Assembly: GCF_001430825.1 (NCBI RefSeq)
Contig: NZ_CP010535.1
Coordinates: 2,522,501-2,586,500 of the forward strand
DNA length: 64,000 nt
Source of the DNA: Sediminicola sp. YIK13
GTDB lineage: Bacteria > Bacteroidota > Bacteroidia > Flavobacteriales > Flavobacteriaceae
Direction: 5' to 3'
This document shows, one piece after another, positions 26,585 to 36,777 of this stretch (positions within the stretch are counted from its first letter, which is position 1; every line of letters starts with the position of its first letter). The notes beneath the pieces are model-generated. The model had not been told where the DNA came from and ran no database searches. It saw nothing but the letters and a program-made list of their open reading frames with translations. Position numbers and translations under genes: made by a program.

Positions 26585-29500
26585 TTATTCCGCTAGTCTA
26601 ATGGCGCCGATCCCTGCATTCCACAACTCCTTATTAAACGAGGGAATATCTGTTTCTAAAAACTTTATAGCTCTCTGGTTCAGCATCTTCCATTGGGTAT
26701 CCAACTCCTTTTTCCTATCCACAGACGATTGGTTTACCCTGGGGATACCACTACTGGTCTGATTGATCAAAAACAGGTATTCGGCAGTAAATTTATTGGG
26801 AAAATTCTCCACATCGTCATACGCTTGGGACTTCCGTTGTACCATTTCTTCGTCCCATGTCTGGAGTTGTGCAATTAGATTTTCCCCCTTTGTTTTCACG
26901 GGTGACGCTTTCAATACCGATACAATGTCCTTTAGCTGCTGTTGAACCGCATACAAAAGGTTAACTTTTTGATGCATATCAGACACATTTTCCTCCATTG
27001 CCAACATCCGGGTATTATAGGTTTCATATTGCCCCGGACTTGTTTGATAGGTGGGAATTTCCATGATGGTACCCGTGGTTTCTACAGTTTCTTTTGAAGT
27101 CCTCAAAGTAAGGGTATAGTCTCCAGGGGACACCGTATGGCCCCGAAAATCTGCCTCTATATAAACATTGGGAATACCGGTCATTATGGGATATTTCATA
27201 TCCCATACAAAACGGTTGAGTCCCTCCTTTTTTGAAAGAATCGGAGCAGGAGGCGGTCCACCTCCGTTGTTCTTCACATATTTAGGGTCCTTTTCAGAAC
27301 TGATGCTCCGCACCAAATTCCCTTTGGCATCATGGATTTCTAGGGAGATGCTAGTTGAATCGGACATTTTTGGCAATTCATAATAAATTACCATCCCATT
27401 CGCGGGATTGATCCCATTAAAAGCATCTGTCCCATTAAAATCCTCCGAATTACCACTCAAAGGACTTCCCCAAGAGCCATTATATGTAGCACTTGGTTTT
27501 AAAATCTTGACCCCATTTTTACCGGGCATATATTGCGATAATGCGGTAAGATCATCGAGAATCCAAAAAGAACGGCCTGAAGTGGCCACAATTAAATTAT
27601 CGTTATGGACCTTTAAGTCTGTAATCGGGGTTTTGGGAAGGTTCAACTGGAAGCTTTCCCAATTTTTTCCGCCATTCCATGAAATATATACTCCCTTTTC
27701 CGTGCCGGCATACAACAAGTCTTTTCTAGTTGCATCTTCGCGAACTACTCTTGTAAAGCTTCCATAGGGTATCCCTGCACTTATGCTGGTCCAGCTTTTT
27801 CCATAATCAGTGGTCTTGTACAGCGCAGGGGTATAGTCATTGAATTTGTATCTAGTAGTGGCGATATAGGCAGTCCCAGGCTCGTGGGGGGACACCTCTA
27901 TGGCATTTACCAGGCATTCCTGAAGTCCCTTTGGTGTCACATTTTCCCAACTTTGGCCTCCATTTTTGGTGATATGGACCAATCCATCATCACTGCCTGT
28001 CCAGAAAACACCTTTTTCGTGAGGAGATTCTATCATATAGGCAATGGTTCCGTAGTTTTCGGCCCCCACCGCTTCATTGGTATACGGTCCGCCACCTTTG
28101 CCTTGCTTGTCGTCCATATTCCGTGTAAGGTCAGGGGATATTTCTTCCCACGTCACCCCCTTATCACGTGTTCTGAGCACTAATTGTGCGCAATGGTAGT
28201 ATGTATCGGATTCATGTTGGGACTTTATGATAGGCGCATTCCAATTGTAGAGATATTTCATATCCCTGGCCGCACGTCCCAAATATTGAATAGGGGCTGC
28301 CATGATCTGTGTGGAAGCTTTGGAATCCATATCCAATAGCTCTATGGTCCCCAGATAACTCCCACCCATTACGTACCTTGGATTATTGGGATCAAAGGCC
28401 AAAAAAGCACTTTCTCCACCTGCGGTATAAGTCCAATCCTGTTCGGTAATACCGCTTCTACCCGTAGACAGGCTTGCTATTTTAACTGCGGTATTGTCCT
28501 GTTGGCCACCATAGATATTATAGGGGAAAAGGTTATCCGTACTGATCCGATAGAACTGCGCCGTAGGCATATTGCGCTGAGTTGACCATGTTTTTCCAAA
28601 ATTAAAACTGATACCGGCACCACCGTCATCGGCTATGACCATATTTTTAGAATTGTGCGGGTTGATCCAAAGATCGTGATAATCCCCATGTGGCCCCGAG
28701 AGGGTTTCCCAGGTTTTCCCACCATCCAGGGAACGCAGGGCAGGCGCACTAAGCACATAAACCGTATTTTCATCATTGGGATCCGCAAAGACCTCAATGT
28801 AGTACCAGGCCCTTTGGACAAGTCGATTATCGCCACTTACCATATTCCATGATTTTCCTGCATCTTCGGAAACAAAAAGTCCGCCCTGATCATTATCCGA
28901 ATCACTTTCTACCAAAGCATATACTTTATTGGAATTTGCCGGACTCACGGCAATGGCCATTTTACCCTTTTCTTCAGGTAGGCCCTTATGGATTTTAAAC
29001 CAAGATTCTCCCCCGTCGACCGACTTATAAAGGCCACTGCCTTCTCCACCGCTGATCACCATATTTGGTTTACGTTGGTGGTGCCACATAGCGGCATATA
29101 GCACTTCTGGGTAGTTGGCATCTATGGAGAGTTCTACTCCTCCGGTCAGCTCATTTACAAAAAGGACATTCTTCCAGGTAAGTCCTCCATCAATGGATTT
29201 ATAGATGCCCCGCTCCTTTGTTGGACCGTAAAGGGCGCCTTGAGCGGCAACCCACAGCACATCGGGGTTTGTGGGATGTACCACAATTCTAGAAATGTGC
29301 TGGGTGTTTTCCAACCCCATTTTCTTCCAGGTTTTACCTGCATCGGTAGATTTATAGACTCCATCTCCATAGGAGGTCATGACCCCTCTTGGGGCATGCT
29401 CCCCCATTCCGCAAAAAATAATATTTGGATTGGAAGTGGAGACTGCCACGGCACCTACCGACCCCAATTCAAAAAAGCCATCAGAAATATTTTCCCATCG

Positions 29501-29716
29501 TTGTCCTGCATCAGCAGTTTTCCACAGTCCGCCACCGGTTGTACCCATATAATAGGTAAGGGGATCACCGACCACCCCCGTAGCCGCAACCGAGCGTCCT
29601 CCGCGAAAGGGGCCGATATTACGATATTTCAAAGGTGAAAAATATGTTTCCGCAGTTTGAGCAAAAACCATGGTCAAAGGCAACAAGCAAACAAAAAGTA
29701 AGAGCTGTTTTTTCAT
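26585..29716 (-). CDS. Exported Asp-box (BNR/VPS10-like) repeat protein, copy A
   Basis: A 1043-residue protein with a signal peptide ending near residue 20 (MVFAQ). About eleven Asp-box turns of the form S-x-D-x-G-x-T-W are spread over residues 65-700 (for example [32 protein letters not shown]), which build a sortilin-like beta-propeller. A beta domain at about 740-880 and a C-terminal helical domain follow. Enzymatic residues of sialidases are not evident. It is periplasmic or surface exposed; no T9SS tail was seen. The paralogue lies directly upstream; a terminator at 29749 separates them. Function unknown, perhaps protein or glycan binding or proteolysis-related. Confidence 0.85.
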   Translation of the reverse strand: MKKQLLLFVCLLPLTMVFAQTAETYFSPLKYRNIGPFRGGRSVAATGVVGDPLTYYMGTTGGGLWKTADAGQRWENISDGFFELGSVGAVAVSTSNPNIIFCGMGEHAPRGVMTSYGDGVYKSTDAGKTWKKMGLENTQHISRIVVHPTNPDVLWVAAQGALYGPTKERGIYKSIDGGLTWKNVLFVNELTGGVELSIDANYPEVLYAAMWHHQRKPNMVISGGEGSGLYKSVDGGESWFKIHKGLPEEKGKMAIAVSPANSNKVYALVESDSDNDQGGLFVSEDAGKSWNMVSGDNRLVQRAWYYIEVFADPNDENTVYVLSAPALRSLDGGKTWETLSGPHGDYHDLWINPHNSKNMVIADDGGAGISFNFGKTWSTQRNMPTAQFYRISTDNLFPYNIYGGQQDNTAVKIASLSTGRSGITEQDWTYTAGGESAFLAFDPNNPRYVMGGSYLGTIELLDMDSKASTQIMAAPIQYLGRAARDMKYLYNWNAPIIKSQHESDTYYHCAQLVLRTRDKGVTWEEISPDLTRNMDDKQGKGGGPYTNEAVGAENYGTIAYMIESPHEKGVFWTGSDDGLVHITKNGGQSWENVTPKGLQECLVNAIEVSPHEPGTAYIATTRYKFNDYTPALYKTTDYGKSWTSISAGIPYGSFTRVVREDATRKDLLYAGTEKGVYISWNGGKNWESFQLNLPKTPITDLKVHNDNLIVATSGRSFWILDDLTALSQYMPGKNGVKILKPSATYNGSWGSPLSGNSEDFNGTDAFNGINPANGMVIYYELPKMSDSTSISLEIHDAKGNLVRSISSEKDPKYVKNNGGGPPPAPILSKKEGLNRFVWDMKYPIMTGIPNVYIEADFRGHTVSPGDYTLTLRTSKETVETTGTIMEIPTYQTSPGQYETYNTRMLAMEENVSDMHQKVNLLYAVQQQLKDIVSVLKASPVKTKGENLIAQLQTWDEEMVQRKSQAYDDVENFPNKFTAEYLFLINQTSSGIPRVNQSSVDRKKELDTQWKMLNQRAIKFLETDIPSFNKELWNAGIGAIRLAE

Positions 29717-29748
29717 AAGGTATAGATCGGTTAAATGGTACTTAAAGA

Positions 29749-29783
29749 AAAAAGTCCCAAGAAATTAATTTCTGGGACTTTTT
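29749..29783 (-). terminator. Terminator between the two Asp-box genes
   Basis: AAAAAGTCCCA and TGGGACTTTTT flank AGAAATTAATTTC, which itself folds (GAAATTAATTTC), so the whole element is a long hairpin with A and T tracts on both sides. It follows the stop of copy B and precedes copy A. Confidence 0.8.
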
Positions 29784-29792
29784 AATGTGTGT

Positions 29793-32700
29793 TTATTCTA
29801 AAAACAAATAATTGAGCTTTAAATTATTAAAGGCTTCGTTGAAGGCTTTGATCTCAGTATCCACAAGGGTGTCAAATGTCTCCAATTCTTTGTTTATCTC
29901 AGCTGTCAGCTCATTTTTAACAACAATATCCTGGTCAGTTGGTGGAAAATCGTCCATGGTCACCAGACTGTTCAAATGGCCCAATTTATTGGTAAGCCTG
30001 ATTGGAAAGTTAAGGGGATCCTGACCGCTTCTGTTTTGGGTTTGGTACAGGGCCTTTTCTATGCTCTCAAAATCAGCTTTCATCTTTTTGGCCTTTTCGA
30101 CCAAGTCCTTGGTAGCTTCATTATCCTTATACTGCTTGGTAAAGGCATCCAATTGTGTACTGATCTTACGGATCTTTTTAATAGATTGGTGCGCCCTGTC
30201 CACAGTGGCATTTACATCTTCCACAAAATCAAATTGCTTTTGCATGTCTGCCACGCCAACCTCAGCCCTAGGATCAGGTAAAATGGTAAAGGTCTCTGAT
30301 GTATTTGTCCCATTGACATTTAAATGTACCTTATAATTCCCTGGTACTGCCTTGGCACCTTCCAGATTTGCCCACCAAAGGATCATTCCGTCCAATTTTT
30401 CTGCACCTTTTCCCTGGGTGTCCCATACAAAGGTGTTTCCACCCTTTTTTACGGTCAGTTTATTGTCCTTTTCCTTGGCACTGGTGTTGTAAGATTTCAA
30501 GGTATCTCCTGCCATAGTGGTGAAGGTCAATGCAATTTTATCCTCGTCTTTAATATCCTTTAGATAAAAATGCGTGATGACACCATTCGGATGGTTCATC
30601 CCAGAAGTCTTTGATGGTGTTCTGGCCGCTCTTCCTTTGGTCCTATAGGAATCTTTAGGTTTGTATAAAATTGTATTTGTATTCTTCTTTGCTTCGTTCA
30701 ACTGGTGGAGAACAGATAGGTCATCTATGATCCAAAGGCTTCGCCCTTGGGTAGCCACAATAAGGTTGTTGTCTTTTATGGTCAAATCTGTAATAGGGAC
30801 GATAGGCAGGTTCAATTGGAAGGGTTTCCAATTGGCCCCATCATTGAAAGAGACATACATTCCTGTTTCTGTACCTGCGTAAAGCAAACCTTTACGTTTG
30901 GGATCTTCCCTTACCACTCTGGTAAAATGCTCGTTAGCGATCCCATTGGTGATTTTTGTCCATGTTTTGCCATAATCGGTCGTTTTGTACAAATAGGGTT
31001 GAAAATCTCCCAATTTATAGCGGGTGGCAGCAACATAACACGTGCCTTCATCAAAAGCAGATGGCTCAATACTGTTCACCATGGACCATTCTGGCATCCC
31101 TGACGGGGTCACATTTTCCCAATTCTGTCCGCCGTCCTTGGAAACATGAATTAGGCCATCATCACTCCCCACCCAAAGTAATCCTTCTTTCAAAGGGCTT
31201 TCGTTTGCAGCAAAAATGGTGCAGTAGTATTCTACACTAGTATTATCTTGGGTTATAGGTCCCCCACTGGAAACTAATTTTGTAGGATCGTTCCTAGTTA
31301 GATCCCCACTTAATAATGTCCAGCTCTGCCCTTCATTTTCTGTTACATGTACATGATTGGAAAACGTATATAGTTTCTTAGGGTTATGCTTGCTGAAGAT
31401 AATGGGGAAATTCCACTGAAAGCGGTATTTCATACCTTCTGCACCATGACCCATAGGGTTATCTGGCCATACATTGATTCCTCTCACGGTTCCTGTCTCA
31501 TGGTTCACACGGGTCAAGAATCCGTCATAACTACCCCCATAAACGATATCATTGTTTGTAGGATCCACTGCAATATGGGCCGATTCCCCTCCTGCGGTCT
31601 CTTCCCAGTCATTTTCATTTATACTGGAACCATCGCTTCTGTGGTTAATTCGGATGGTGGAATTATCTTGTTGTGCCACATAAATACGGTACGGGAACGA
31701 ATTGTCCGTTGTCACCCTATAAAACTGGGCCGTAGGTTGGTTGTAATAGGTGCTCCAAGTTTCCCCGGCATCATAAGATATCTGGGCCCCTCCGTCATCT
31801 CCGATGATCATTCTATTGGAATCTTCCGGAGCGATCCAAAGATCATGGTGATCCCCATGAGGGGCATTGAAGGTGCTAAAGGTTTTACCTCCATCCGAAG
31901 ATTTATGGTAATTAACGTTCAGGACATAAACGATATCTTCATCTTCGGTATCGGCATAAAGTCTGGTATAGTACCATGCTCTCTGACGTAATTTACGTTC
32001 ATCATTAACTTGGGTCCATTTGTTACCCCCGTCATCACTGCGGTAAAGTCCTCCTTTTTCCTTGTTCTCAACTATGGCCCAAACGCGCTCACTGTTTTTA
32101 GGGGAAACGGTAACCCCGATAATCCCTAAGGTATCCTTTGGAAACCCTTCGTTTTTAGAAATTTCTTTCCACGTTTCCCCACTATCGGTGCTTTTCCAAA
32201 GGGCAGAGCCTTCTCCCCCACTGCTGAGGCTGTAAGGGGTCCTTTGGGCGCGCCATGTGGAGGCATATAGTATTCTTGGGTTATTGGGATCAAAAGTTAG
32301 ATCTACTGCTCCTGCCTGATCGTTTACAAATAGTTTTTTGATCCAAGTTTTTCCTCCGTCGGTACTTTTATAAATACCTCTTTCTTGGGTTGGTTTATAT
32401 ATATTCCCCAAAACTGCTGCGTATACCACATCGGCATTGGTAGGATGGATTCGTATTCTGGGCACATGCCTGCTGTCCTTTAATCCGGCGGAAGCCCATG
32501 TTTTCCCTGCATCTTCAGATTTCCATATTCCATATCCCGAAGAAACATTTCCTCTCAAGGTTTTTTCACCTCCTCCAACGTAGATGACATTGGGGTCGCT
32601 CTTTGCTACTTCAATAGCACCGATACTTCCTCCAAAAAAGCCATCGGAAATATTCTCCCATTCTCGGCCACCATTTTCAGTTTTCCAGACACCACCACCG

Positions 32701-32927
32701 GCAGCGCCAAAATAAAATAAGTTTGGTTCTCCCGGAACACCGGTTACGGCTGCGGAACGTCCGCCGCGGAACGGACCTATCAATCGATACTCCAAACTGG
32801 AATACAGTTCTTCTGGATACTGGGTATCCGAACTTGAGGAATTCTTCTTTTTTTGTGCGTTTGTGTTGAAAGGCAATAGAAAGACGACCAGCATGATCAT
32901 GCCAATCTTCAAAAGGAAAGATTTCAT
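29793..32927 (-). CDS. Exported Asp-box (BNR/VPS10-like) repeat protein, copy B
   Basis: A 1044-residue paralogue of the downstream gene, collinear throughout: both share a [17 protein letters not shown]-like opening, GDHHDLWI or GDYHDLWI, the [21 protein letters not shown] segment and a LNLPxxPITDL block. A signal peptide ends near residue 24 (NTNAQ). About eleven Asp-boxes are visible (SEDAGKTW, STDGGKTW, SKDGGQNW, TTDYGKTW). The two copies differ throughout, especially in the C-terminal third, so the duplication is old rather than an assembly artefact. The role is unknown. Being ahead of a terminator, the two genes may be expressed separately. Confidence 0.85.
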   Translation of the reverse strand: MKSFLLKIGMIMLVVFLLPFNTNAQKKKNSSSSDTQYPEELYSSLEYRLIGPFRGGRSAAVTGVPGEPNLFYFGAAGGGVWKTENGGREWENISDGFFGGSIGAIEVAKSDPNVIYVGGGEKTLRGNVSSGYGIWKSEDAGKTWASAGLKDSRHVPRIRIHPTNADVVYAAVLGNIYKPTQERGIYKSTDGGKTWIKKLFVNDQAGAVDLTFDPNNPRILYASTWRAQRTPYSLSSGGEGSALWKSTDSGETWKEISKNEGFPKDTLGIIGVTVSPKNSERVWAIVENKEKGGLYRSDDGGNKWTQVNDERKLRQRAWYYTRLYADTEDEDIVYVLNVNYHKSSDGGKTFSTFNAPHGDHHDLWIAPEDSNRMIIGDDGGAQISYDAGETWSTYYNQPTAQFYRVTTDNSFPYRIYVAQQDNSTIRINHRSDGSSINENDWEETAGGESAHIAVDPTNNDIVYGGSYDGFLTRVNHETGTVRGINVWPDNPMGHGAEGMKYRFQWNFPIIFSKHNPKKLYTFSNHVHVTENEGQSWTLLSGDLTRNDPTKLVSSGGPITQDNTSVEYYCTIFAANESPLKEGLLWVGSDDGLIHVSKDGGQNWENVTPSGMPEWSMVNSIEPSAFDEGTCYVAATRYKLGDFQPYLYKTTDYGKTWTKITNGIANEHFTRVVREDPKRKGLLYAGTETGMYVSFNDGANWKPFQLNLPIVPITDLTIKDNNLIVATQGRSLWIIDDLSVLHQLNEAKKNTNTILYKPKDSYRTKGRAARTPSKTSGMNHPNGVITHFYLKDIKDEDKIALTFTTMAGDTLKSYNTSAKEKDNKLTVKKGGNTFVWDTQGKGAEKLDGMILWWANLEGAKAVPGNYKVHLNVNGTNTSETFTILPDPRAEVGVADMQKQFDFVEDVNATVDRAHQSIKKIRKISTQLDAFTKQYKDNEATKDLVEKAKKMKADFESIEKALYQTQNRSGQDPLNFPIRLTNKLGHLNSLVTMDDFPPTDQDIVVKNELTAEINKELETFDTLVDTEIKAFNEAFNNLKLNYLFLE

Positions 32928-32976
32928 TTAAAGTTGTATTAGAATTAGTCCCTCTAAAAATAGGGATAAAAACTAT

Positions 32977-34368
32977 TTATGACGAAATCTTTGTGATTAA
33001 ATTAGTACGAATTTCTTTACGTAGAAAAAAACCTGTGACCATAGTTGCCAGTACATCTGCAATAGGGAATGATATCCAAACCCCCAATTCACCTAGATAT
33101 TGTGGCAAAATAAGCACTAGGGGGATAAAAAAGAACCCTTGCCTGCTCAGGGTAAGCAGCAGTGCAGGCACGGCTTTGCCCACAGCTTGGAAATAAGCCG
33201 CTCCTATAAGTTGAAGGGCTATTATCGGGGTAGCGGCAAACACCCATCTCATCGCGCCAGGCGTATTTTCCAGCACAAACGCATTCATAGCCAATTCGGA
33301 AGGGGTCATCCCAGGTTTATCACTCAAAAACAAGGAGGCTATTTCCGCCGGAAAGATCATAAGTCCCACAAAGACTATACTTGCCAAAATGGCGGCATAT
33401 TTTACGGCTGTATTTATGGTTTCCCTTACCCTATCGTATTTTTCAGCTCCATAGTTGAATCCGGCGATGGGCAGAAATCCTTGTGTCACTCCAAATACGG
33501 GGAAAAGGGCGAACATCAGCATCCTACCGATAATGGCATATACGGCCACCATGGCCTCTCCCCCCAAATTGAACAACACATTGTTCATTATTAGGTATAT
33601 AATACTCACAACAGCCTGTCTGGCCATGGTCACAAAGCCCAATGCACCTATTTCCTTCAGAATTTTGCCATCCAGGCCAAAATGGTTCCAGGAGATCTTT
33701 AACTCTGAATTTTTGGAAAGAAAGAAATAAAAGACATAACTAAAACATAGGAAATAACCTATAGTGGTAGCCCAAGCAGCCCCTTCCATGCCCCAATCAA
33801 AAAGGTAAATAAAAATATAGTCCATCAGTAGGTTTCCCACTGACGGAATGATCATGGCGATCATGGCAAATTTTGGCTTTCCTTCGGCCCTGATCACTGT
33901 ATTTCCCATCATACAGAGTGCCAAAAAAGGCACTCCATACAGGACGATGGTATAGTAGATTTTTGCGGGACCAAAAATAGCACCCTTTCCACCAAAAGCG
34001 GGAATAAGTGTATCAATAAAATACAGCCCTAAAAACACCATGGCAATAGTGACCAAAAGGGATAATGTGATCTGGTTCCCAAATACTTTGAGGGCTTTTT
34101 CCTTGTCATTTGCGCCCAAGGCACGTGAAATGATGCTAGAACCCCCTATACCTATGGACATCCCTAGGGCGCCTATAAAAAAAGAAACGGGCAATACCAC
34201 ATTTATTGCTGCGATGGCAATGGAACCGATCCAATTACCAACGAAAATAGAGTCTACAAGAACATTCAGCGACATCACCAAAATACCAATGGATGCCGGT
34301 AGGGCCTGCTTGATGAGCAGCTTTCCTATAGGTTCAGAACCCAACTGTTCCGAAGACACCTTTGCCAT
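32977..34368 (-). CDS. MATE family efflux transporter
   Basis: A 463-residue inner-membrane protein with about twelve helices in two similar halves. Family features include LPASIGILVMSLNVLVDSIFVGNW region near the N terminus, GGSSIISRALGAND, and in the second half FGVTQGFLPIAGFNYGA. MATE pumps export cationic drugs or metabolites using sodium or proton gradients; the substrate is unknown. Its start overlaps the ferrochelatase stop by one base (TAATG on the minus strand), so it is translationally coupled to hemH, which hints at porphyrin or metabolite export but does not show it. Confidence 0.92.
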   Translation of the reverse strand: MAKVSSEQLGSEPIGKLLIKQALPASIGILVMSLNVLVDSIFVGNWIGSIAIAAINVVLPVSFFIGALGMSIGIGGSSIISRALGANDKEKALKVFGNQITLSLLVTIAMVFLGLYFIDTLIPAFGGKGAIFGPAKIYYTIVLYGVPFLALCMMGNTVIRAEGKPKFAMIAMIIPSVGNLLMDYIFIYLFDWGMEGAAWATTIGYFLCFSYVFYFFLSKNSELKISWNHFGLDGKILKEIGALGFVTMARQAVVSIIYLIMNNVLFNLGGEAMVAVYAIIGRMLMFALFPVFGVTQGFLPIAGFNYGAEKYDRVRETINTAVKYAAILASIVFVGLMIFPAEIASLFLSDKPGMTPSELAMNAFVLENTPGAMRWVFAATPIIALQLIGAAYFQAVGKAVPALLLTLSRQGFFFIPLVLILPQYLGELGVWISFPIADVLATMVTGFFLRKEIRTNLITKISS

Positions 34369-35399
34369 TATATGGGCAGAGTTTCAGTAGCCTCCCATTC
34401 ATTTACCCACTGGGCCATGAGGTTCACCCAATCCGGGCTATCATTAAGACAAGAGATATGCTTGTAATGTTCTCCCCCACCTTCTTCGAACTGTTCCTTC
34501 CCTTCCATGGCAATTTCCTCCAAGGTCTCCAAACAATCAGCAACAAAGGCTGGCGTAATTACGGCCAAACGCTTTTTACCCTCTTTGGGAAAACGCTCAA
34601 ATTCATAGTCGGTATAAGGCTTCAACCAAGGATCACCCGCCAATCGTGATTGAAAGGAAACGCTCACCTTGTTCTCAGGTAGGCCCATGTGCTCCCTGAC
34701 CAACTTGGTCATCTCATAACACTGGTGACGGTAGCAGGTATGGTGTGCAACGGAATTGATCTGACAGCAACTGCCATCTATTTTACAGTGAAATTTTGTT
34801 GGATCTGATTTTCGGATGTGTCTTTCTGGTATCCCATGGTAGGAAAACAAAAGTTGATCGTATTCAAAATCCTTCAAACCTTCTGCAATACTATCGGAAA
34901 GCACCTTGATATAATCCGGATTTTTGTAGAAGGCCGGAAGGGTGGTCAATTTCATTTCAGGAAAATATTTTTTTTGATCTTCCATCACTTTAACCACCAC
35001 AGTTTCATAGGAGGACATGGCATAATGTGGGTACAAGGGTACAAGTAGCACATCGTCCACACCTTGGTCCTTAAGTTCCTGTAGGGCTTTTTTTGTGGTC
35101 ATGGAACCGTAGCGCATTCCCAAAGCCACGGGCATCTTGGTTTGTTTTTTTACCTTTTCCGTAAACCTTTCGGAAATTACAATTAATGGGGAGCCTTCCT
35201 CCCACCATATTTTCTTGTAGGCCTTAGCCGATTTTTTTGGCCTTGTCTGCAAAATTATTCCCCTCACAAGAATGTTCCTCAATATATTTGGGACATCAAT
35301 CACCCTTTCATCCATTAAAAACTCGTCCAAATACGGCTTAACATCCTTTGCGGTTGGACTATCTGGCGACCCTAGGTTTACAAACAAAACTCCTTTCAT
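34368..35399 (-). CDS. hemH: Ferrochelatase
   Basis: A 343-residue enzyme that inserts ferrous iron into protoporphyrin IX, the last step of protoheme synthesis. The opening VLFVNLGSPDSP, the catalytic H188 in FSYHGIPERH and the acidic CLETLEEIAMEG helix are all typical. Five cysteines (C205, C211, C212, C222, C227) crowd the segment between them, in the place where some bacterial ferrochelatases carry a [2Fe-2S] cluster; cluster binding is inference. It is transcribed with the MATE gene, away from the main hem operon at 48.6-55.4 kb. A -7 element lies 33 bases upstream. Confidence 0.96.
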   Translation of the reverse strand: MKGVLFVNLGSPDSPTAKDVKPYLDEFLMDERVIDVPNILRNILVRGIILQTRPKKSAKAYKKIWWEEGSPLIVISERFTEKVKKQTKMPVALGMRYGSMTTKKALQELKDQGVDDVLLVPLYPHYAMSSYETVVVKVMEDQKKYFPEMKLTTLPAFYKNPDYIKVLSDSIAEGLKDFEYDQLLFSYHGIPERHIRKSDPTKFHCKIDGSCCQINSVAHHTCYRHQCYEMTKLVREHMGLPENKVSVSFQSRLAGDPWLKPYTDYEFERFPKEGKKRLAVITPAFVADCLETLEEIAMEGKEQFEEGGGEHYKHISCLNDSPDWVNLMAQWVNEWEATETLPI

Positions 35400-35431
35400 C
35401 TATCGAACTCTTTAAATTTTCTTTTTCAAAA

Positions 35432-35439
35432 CAAAAATA
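35432..35439 (-). promoter_or_regulatory. -7 element for the hemH-MATE operon
   Basis: On the minus strand TATTTTTG matches TAnnTTTG and ends 32 bases before the hemH start. The same octamer precedes araC and hemA at 48443 and 48546. Confidence 0.45.
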
Positions 35440-35585
35440 ACACATGTAGGGGAACTATAATTTAAAAGCTCTAATTACTTTATTGATACACGTATAGAGA
35501 AATCTAATTTTAAGCCAGAAAATAGCCATAGACGCACTGTTTTTTGTAAGTTAATGCCTTAATAGAAAAAACGGGCTTACACCTT

Positions 35586-36674
35586 ATGGATAAATTCTTG
35601 AATAATTCTGAAATTCAGACCACCGTTTACGCTTTAGGATCCTTTCTCCTGCTGTCCATTCTGTATATCGTTACCACTTATACCCTACGAAAATTGGGTG
35701 CCAATCCCAAATATCTTATTCCCAAGGATTCCATAAAAAAAGTAGGGGTCCCCTTGTTCCTATTATTTTTTGCATTCTGGATACGTTCCCAATCCCTACA
35801 GACTATTCTTGGGGTGGAGGATTTTTCCTATGTCATTCGCAAAACCAGCACCCTATTGATCATTGGTTGTATTACCTGGCTGATTTTAGTAGCACTTAAG
35901 GTCACCAAAAAACTGGTCATCCAAAATTATGATGTACAGGCCACTGATAATTTAAAGGCAAGAAAAATATACACACAATTTAATATCCTAGAACGTATTT
36001 TTATTGTCCTCGTCGTACTTCTGGCCATTGCCGCGGCCTTGATGAGTTTTGAAAGCATCCGGGAGGTCGGGATAAGCCTATTTGCCTCAGCCGGGGTGGC
36101 AGGAATCATTGTTGGGTTTTCTGCCCAGAAAATGATTGGAACTATTCTGGCAGGGATTCAGATTGCCATTACCCAACCTATAAAAATTGACGATGTGGTA
36201 ATCGTTGAGGGGGAATGGGGCCGAATTGAGGAGATTACCCTCACTTATGTGGTCATCGCCATTTGGGATAAAAGGCGACTTATTGTACCCACACCCTATT
36301 TTATAGAAAAGCCGTTCCAGAACTGGACCAAGAGCTCTGCAGATATTATGGGGACCGTTTTTATTCATACTGATTATCGTGTGCCCTTTGATAAATTAAG
36401 GGAGGAGCTTACCCGAATTTTAGAGGGTACAGATCTATGGGACGGGAAGGTAAATGTGCTGCAGGTGACCGATGCCAAGGAGAGAAGCGTGGAGATCCGT
36501 GCCCTGATGAGCGCTTCGGATTCCCCTACCGCCTGGGATCTAAGAGTACTGGTCCGGGAAAAACTGATTACCTACCTACAGGAGCATTACCCTGAGAGTT
36601 TGCCCCACACCCGCCTTTACATTAAAAACATGGACGAATCAAAGGACGGGAAAGAAGAAAAAAGCAAAAAATAA
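35586..36674 (+). CDS. MscS-type mechanosensitive ion channel family protein
   Basis: A 362-residue membrane protein. Helices lie at about 15-33, 54-70, 90-107, 132-150 and the pore-lining helix near 160-185, with the Gly/Ala-rich pattern FASAGVAGIIVGFSAQKMIG typical of MscS TM3. The soluble MscS beta domain follows (ITQPIKIDDVVIVEGEWGRIEEI) and a charged C-terminal tail. It should open under membrane tension to release solutes in osmotic downshock. It is monocistronic, divergent from hemH. Confidence 0.92.
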   Translation: MDKFLNNSEIQTTVYALGSFLLLSILYIVTTYTLRKLGANPKYLIPKDSIKKVGVPLFLLFFAFWIRSQSLQTILGVEDFSYVIRKTSTLLIIGCITWLILVALKVTKKLVIQNYDVQATDNLKARKIYTQFNILERIFIVLVVLLAIAAALMSFESIREVGISLFASAGVAGIIVGFSAQKMIGTILAGIQIAITQPIKIDDVVIVEGEWGRIEEITLTYVVIAIWDKRRLIVPTPYFIEKPFQNWTKSSADIMGTVFIHTDYRVPFDKLREELTRILEGTDLWDGKVNVLQVTDAKERSVEIRALMSASDSPTAWDLRVLVREKLITYLQEHYPESLPHTRLYIKNMDESKDGKEEKSKK

Positions 36675-36777
36675 GTTGCTGCAGGATACCTTCAGGGCCA
36701 AGAAAACGTTAATTATCCAATATCTTTTTATTTCTATAGTTTTTTGAGGCATTTTTAATCCTAATTAAGAGATCTCT

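Noticed and set aside
31386-31991. 201-codon plus-strand frame
   Set aside because: Mirror frame of the repetitive Asp-box gene; long antisense frames are expected there.
26585-32927. Recent duplication or assembly artefact of the Asp-box genes
   Set aside because: The copies differ throughout the protein and in the separating region, so the duplication is old.
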